A stretch of DNA of 48,730 nt, taken from contig JANQJU010000039.1 of assembly GCA_028281495.1 (NCBI GenBank), positions 1 to 48,730 on the forward strand. The letters run 5' to 3'. The notes beneath the pieces were generated by a model. That model did not search any database. It saw nothing but the letters and a program-made list of their open reading frames with translations, and was not told the DNA's origin. A program made the translations under genes and the position numbers. The DNA comes from SAR324 cluster bacterium (lineage in GTDB: Bacteria > SAR324 > NAC60-12). Position 1 is the stretch's first letter. The number at the start of each line of letters is the position of its first letter. Shown one piece after another: positions 45,701 through 48,730 of this stretch.

Positions 45701-46541
45701 ATAATATGTCAACGGCATAGCCTTTTGTTAAAAATAGAGCAGCATGTTTTTCATAGACCTGAGACAAAAATACTTTATTTTTATCAACACCTTTTATTGC
45801 TGCAGCTTCGGCCTTAATTTCGTCTGCATGGGGTTTTGCCTCCATGAAACTTCTGTTGAATGCTTGAATAATCGGCTTATAGCTATTTCCTTCAAGTTCA
45901 ATTGCCTTTTTTCCTTTTTCCAAAAAAACTTCCCATGTTTCGTAGGAAGAACTCTGCATAGATGTGATTCGATCGATAAAGTTTTTGGGAATAGGTTCGT
46001 CTAAATTTTTCGAAAAGCTGATGATCTGATTCTTCAATTTTTCTTTTGCTTCGGCTTCTTCTTTTTTTAACTCTTCTGCTGTTTTTTCAACGGTTTCTTC
46101 AGAGGTTTCTGATGCAGCTTCTTTTGCTTTCGCTTTTTCTTCCTCTTCTTGAATCCTTTTAATTTCTTCATTAACTTTTGCAGAAAATTCGGATTGGTAA
46201 TCTTCGATATCTCTATCCAGCTCGTGGTGTTCCATGAAAAGGAACTTTTCTAAATTGGTATGAATTTTATTTTTTTCAGATTTAATATAGGCTGCTAAAT
46301 GCGTTGTCATACTTTGATTGGATAAGTACTTTGTTAGTTGCCTTTCATAATATTCCGTCACTCTTAGCCTCTTTTTATAGTACGGCAGTAGCAGAAGATC
46401 TTTGTTTCCATTTGTATCGGCATTGTGTCCTACTCCAATCGTTAGGTAACGGTTCACGTCTAAATACAAATGGAGGGCTAACCCTTCTCCTTCTCTCACA
46501 AACTTTTTTAATGCAGGTATCCACCGGTCGTATCTACTCAT
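42735..46541 (-). CDS. Giant lysozyme-like protein with three internal repeats
   Basis: A 1268-residue protein with no signal peptide. GAAAGG precedes the ATG. Residues 14-39 match the T4-lysozyme (GH24) catalytic region: E19 (GEGLALHLYLD), D28 and T34 (LTIGVGH) stand at the spacing of T4 E11, D20 and T26, so peptidoglycan cleavage is predicted. After a coiled-coil insertion (about 110-190, EEEKAKAKEAASETSEE) a possible C-lobe follows (about 310-375, IAFRRGATGFVTLM). Beyond it are three long, divergent repeats (about 563-723, 787-950, 1022-1193) with shared landmarks such as FIPD.(N/S)KNY and YxIRGSxxGIK. Usual GH24 enzymes have 150-250 residues. It may be a toxin, a phage-type tail lysin or an injected effector; nothing adjacent decides. 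Confidence 0.78.
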   Translation of the reverse strand: MSRYDRWIPALKKFVREGEGLALHLYLDVNRYLTIGVGHNADTNGNKDLLLLPYYKKRLRVTEYYERQLTKYLSNQSMTTHLAAYIKSEKNKIHTNLEKFLFMEHHELDRDIEDYQSEFSAKVNEEIKRIQEEEEKAKAKEAASETSEETVEKTAEELKKEEAEAKEKLKNQIISFSKNLDEPIPKNFIDRITSMQSSSYETWEVFLEKGKKAIELEGNSYKPIIQAFNRSFMEAKPHADEIKAEAAAIKGVDKNKVFLSQVYEKHAALFLTKGYAVDILFPIDLRTKLIESKNNLNDYKGYDGRPLPLKAIVASIDIAFRRGATGFVTLMPASLSKMRSAVGKQKLDSQLKQAGLYERRNSLGIRELILANMWEAAAAVSSISSSQARRNREVRNILLEVALEEMHPTNEKERSRLGQIISGETAARKVLSSKIFPNFNELPKVLQKAIVQVSITNRNLDLATAVYVHKVWNGHPSFRAGIGSFNYYKALKNVPKKLIFSDQRNAQTKAAHAHLKDVIENTVIPLQKKSLRSEVIKNYASLLKKLSNAPAQIKNAMKELQISESEFKSLMQNTDATLKFDQGNSPVAITSVIVEMIMTNHGRLQTFSTDNAKLHQTMRQGNWDKSLEYAKGLKLKEGKVSQLNPEDVKKLEKAYQLILLTRGNVEGLKKLRNTAKYRELPRSMKGPVTALVYFEGEEGLKSIQTFLKSANARHWKSAALKLKESSKNYKKEIQVHLEVLEKEAWKLAIQNRPELLAEVRAAYSIAFENLANYEKWMATLKLDQNKITNFIPDNNKNYRISLDKDSKSSALLGWIEGMVVAEYDDFQEFVENNKSLHEALTKGEWKKASGLVKAAKPKAALLQVSKFVQNYNKLVTLVTFFPKYASYPLEIREALAVYRIRGSLSGIKARKKFVENIKAGNWGGAYNAIKDTNLREKYINAFAKYKDVTTDLGAAAPTAIPETKKVQVKKDEKIVDKKTLSKTVNAPENKDIAAEIRNEYKAQTDQLAKYAKELVPLNIKQEKLTGFIPDKSKNYSIAFDANWSESIALDLIVFYVISKSDNLQNFIQKNPQFHSNAKKEEWWKLSRFFKKAENQQVFKNANALRRNHQRLTTLHKLFKNFAKFPEDIRLALATYSIRGSVQGIKKQKNLVKEIIAEDWVKAYKEITDTIYLDAYKNAFGRVAAKSKELGKLTPSSRNQILAKGKPLPTAQVEALIRKALKTPRYRQLALETTLNLQEDFRRKRRPKMPSTLPSQVKSVVEEVWAQMA

Positions 46542-46618
46542 ATTGCAACCTTTCTATTTGAATCTAAAAACTACGGAGTATTTCGGTCTGGTTTTGTGTG
46601 CTCCGGTCCCACTCGCCT

Positions 46619-46639
46619 GATTTCCATACAACGGAAATC
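46619..46639. promoter_or_regulatory. 7-bp palindromic arm pair upstream of the lysozyme-like gene
   Basis: GATTTCC and GGAAATC, 7 bases apart, lie about 80 bases before the start of the 1268-residue gene. It may be an operator or only a hairpin. No promoter boxes were recognised with it. Confidence 0.25.
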
Positions 46640-46699
46640 TGATTCAAATTACCTTGTTATCCATTTTACATCAATTTATTTTCCTTATTTGGATAATTT

Positions 46700-46818
46700 C
46701 TAATCTTCTTGTTGATCGATTAAAAGGTTAGCCGCCTTTCCGCACCTCGTTTTCACAATTGATGAATAAAGCTTTTGATATGGCGGCCCCAACAGTTTCA
46801 GCAGCGCTGGCTGATGGG
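46700..46818 (-). pseudogene. Possible IS1634-type transposase C-terminal fragment
   Basis: Reading away from the IS21 left end, the minus strand encodes HQPALLKLLGPPYQKLYSSI, which runs on to a TAG at 46700. The LLKLLG...YQKLY pattern resembles the end of IS1634-family transposases. The rest was replaced by the IS21 element. Together with the N-terminal fragment at 42550 it brackets the lysozyme-like gene in the same orientation. Confidence 0.4.
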
Positions 46819-46947
46819 TGATTTTGACAGAGTAAAAAGTCCCCACTTTTGAGTGCAATGATGGAGTAAAAATGACCCACCTTTAGAGTCCTCTGATAGA
46901 GTTGTCAGCTTTGGTTAGTTGTCACCTAAAGCAGAGGAGTCGAAAGG

Positions 46948-48031
46948 ATGATTACGATGAAACAGTATGAACAGATTCGCACGGCCCACCGAGTTTACGG
47001 GAAGGGCATCCGTGAGATTTCGCGGGAATTAGGACACTCTCGTCCGACGATTCGTAAAGCCTTGCGCGGTCAGCCCCCGGGATATACCCGCCGTCAAGCG
47101 GTGAAGCACCCGGTGATGGATGCCTATGGCCGTTTAATTGACCAATGGTTACAGGACGATCAGTCGGTTCCGAAAAAACAGCGACATACCGCCCATCGGA
47201 TGTATGAACGCCTGGTGGCCGAATACGCCTTTTGCGGAGCTGAATCGACCGTGCGGCAGTATGTTCGCAAACGGCGTCAGGCCCTGGGCCTGAGTCGGGT
47301 GGAAAGTATGATTCCCAGGATCGCGGAAGTCGGTAAAGAGGCCGAAGTGGATTGGGGGGAAGCCGAGGTCTATCTGGGCCATCGTTTGCGCACGGTGTTT
47401 TTGTTTTGCTTGCGCTCTCGTTACAGTGGCAAGGGGTTTGTGCGAGCGTATCCCACCGAGAAACAAGAGATGTTCTTTGATGGTCATCAGCAGGCCTTTG
47501 AGTACTTTGGCGGGGTGTTCCCCACCTTGGTGTATGACAACTCACTTAGACTGTGATCACGTGCATCTGTTCTTGCAACAGCAAAAAATCGCCCAACATC
47601 GACGTTTATTTGGGCAGGCCCAATGGTCGGTCAGTCCGTTTCATTATCTCGATACCTTGAACCGGAAACTAGGGGCTTTTGACGAAGCCCGACCCATCCA
47701 AGCCTGGAAACAGAGTTGGCCGGATTGCTATGATCAGTTGCTTCGGGAGTTGAGAGACCATCGCGGCATTTCCTCGGGGACTCGGCAGTTCATTGAGGTC
47801 TTGAAACTCCAACAAACCTATCCCCAAGACAAGGTCGAAACGGCGATTCAAATGGCGATGGAAGCGGGCACGTATGCCGTGGAATCGATCAAAATGTTGC
47901 TCGATGAACGCTGGGTCCAACAATTGAGCTTTCCCCCCTTACCCCCGGATCAGCTCCCCGGCATTACCAACTTGGTGATCGAACCGGCCGATCTGAACCA
48001 TTTCAAAAAAACCATGCGGCCATTGCCTTAG
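46948..48031 (+). pseudogene. istA: istA, deleted in the catalytic core
   Basis: The start is intact (MKQYEQIRTAHRVYGKGIRE, ISRELGHSRPTIRKAL) and runs through AEVDWGEAEVYLG to VYDNS, where it shifts frame near 47541. The C-terminal part (DHVHLFLQQQKIAQHRRLFG through VIEPADLNHF) resumes in another frame. The missing piece includes catalytic residues of the DDE core. GCAGAGGAG precedes the first start. The protein cannot be functional. Confidence 0.8.
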
Positions 48032-48462
48032 GCATCGAAGCCTGCCGACAAGGCTTCCAGGTCTTCTTTTTCACCGCGGCCCACTTGGTCAATACCTTGG
48101 TGGAGGCCAAGGAAGCCAAACAGCTCGAACGATTCTTAAAACGACTGGCTCGAAGTCAACTCCTCATTATTGATGAACTGGGCTATCTCCCGTTCTCTCA
48201 ACAAGGCGCCCAGTTACTCTTTCAGGTCTTTTCGGATCGCTACGAGCAAGCTTCCACCTTGGTCACTTCCAATCTCGCATTTGCCGAATGGAATACCTTG
48301 TTTCACGATACCAATCTCACTGCCGCGCTCTTGGACCGGCTCACCCATCGCGGTGATATTTATCAATTCAATTGGGAATCCCTCCGTTTTCAAGATTCCT
48401 TAAACCGAAAACACGAAAACAAATCAAAAAAATCGAAAACCCCATCAGCCAAAAAAGGCTGA
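48020..48462 (+). pseudogene. istB: istB, N-terminus deleted
   Basis: The IS21 helper ATPase. The frame reads NHAAIALGIEACRQGFQVFF, TAAHLVNTLVEA, then LLIIDELGYLPFSQQGAQLL (Walker B), TLVTSNLAFAEWNTLF and the closing basic tail. The first 90 or so residues, including the Walker A loop that should precede HAAIALG, were deleted together with the end of istA. The remaining frame contains a start at 48085 but could give only a dead fragment. Confidence 0.8.
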
Positions 48463-48529
48463 TTCTTCTTAAACCGAGTGGGTACTTTTTACTCCATCGA
48501 AGTGGGTACTTTTTGCGTTGTCAAAATCA

Positions 48530-48730
48530 TTACGGTTGGCTTGATCCAAAGAACGCCGCAGGGTTTTGCCGTCAATCGCAATGCCCTCATTACGAAATTT
48601 CTGGCACACCGAATCCACCCACTGGCTAAAGCCATGGTTCAACTCCTTCGGGTCCAAAGCGGTAAAAACCCGACGTCACGTGTCCGCGGTGGGAATGCCC
48701 CGGGGCAGTTCTAAAAAGGACGCCAACCAG
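48530..48730 (-). pseudogene. ISAs1-type transposase fragment cut by IS21
   Basis: The minus strand from the window edge reads FLELPRGIPTADT, an in-frame TGA, then RRVFTALDPKELNHGFSQWV, IAIDGKTLRRSLDQANR, and stops at the IS21 end. GIPTHDTFRRVF and IDGKTLRRS are ISAs1 landmarks. The in-frame stop and the truncation make it a dead copy. It continues outside the window. Confidence 0.75.

Larger units (their letters stand above)
46819..48529 (+). mobile_element. Decayed IS21-family element
   Basis: Both ends carry the inverted repeat TGATTTTGACA, with AAAAAGT.CCCACTT further in (46819-46848 and the complement of 48500-48529). A second inner pair, ATGGAGTAAAAA..ACCCAC, lies at 46861-46880 and 48478-48497, the multiple terminal sites typical of IS21. 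Inside are istA and istB pieces. At 1.7 kb it is shorter than the usual 2-2.5 kb because of two deletions. No target duplication is evident at the flanks (ATGGG against TTACG), so the insertion site was rearranged. Confidence 0.8.

Noticed and set aside
46952..47545. 197-codon frame antisense to istA
   Set aside because: It is the complement of a clearly identified transposase gene and has no protein-like pattern.

Overview
The window looks like chromosomal DNA of a free-living Gram-negative bacterium. It holds several lipoproteins with signal peptides, a DUF481 outer-membrane protein, a 7TMR-DISM hybrid sensor kinase, a sigma-54 activator, and two very large kinase-ATPase-histidine kinase hybrids of a type common in cyanobacteria, Leptospira and deltaproteobacterial or SAR324-like lineages. 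The sequence alone does not fix the phylum. No rRNA, tRNA or CRISPR array was recognised.

Left part (1-19 kb): a lipoprotein gene runs off the left edge. A 2047-residue hybrid kinase follows, coupled to an alpha/beta hydrolase. Next comes an AT-rich island (about 8.5-12.4 kb) on the opposite strand with three genes: a protein with a possible beta-trefoil end, a cyanovirin-N-type lectin fused to membrane segments, and a phosphodiesterase with the full catalytic set of spider-toxin sphingomyelinase D/phospholipase D. A second, 2190-residue hybrid kinase converges on it. The island reads like an accessory lipid- and sugar-targeting cassette. A role as toxins is inference.

Middle (19-31.5 kb): an unrecognised 614-residue helical protein and a 59-residue partner form an operon. 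It is divergent from a stand-alone sigma-54 activator, and the intergenic region carries repeated TTTTTGACC boxes and a sigma-54-like promoter. Then come a DUF2807 lipoprotein, two secreted esterases/hydrolases, a solute-binding protein and an AraC regulator. This stretch also has many toxin-antitoxin pieces: an orphan BrnA, a HipA tail, a collapsed nucleotidyltransferase with its intact partner, and a complete mazEF with a recognisable promoter and operator. A cyclase that lost its catalytic domain lies in the same stretch.

Right part (31.5-48.7 kb): a STAS-domain protein, small membrane and fragmentary genes, a methyltransferase, decayed TPR and UxaA-like pieces, and a DUF481 protein. An overlapping operon follows, DUF1080 - DUF2306 - hybrid sensor kinase/AraC. 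The end is a mobile-element junkyard (IS1634-like, IS21, ISAs1 and, further left, IS982 remnants) around a 1268-residue protein. That protein has a T4-lysozyme-type catalytic site and three long internal repeats. It and the 8.5-12.4 kb cassette are the strongest candidates for undescribed biology, with the sigma-54-controlled 614/59-residue pair next.
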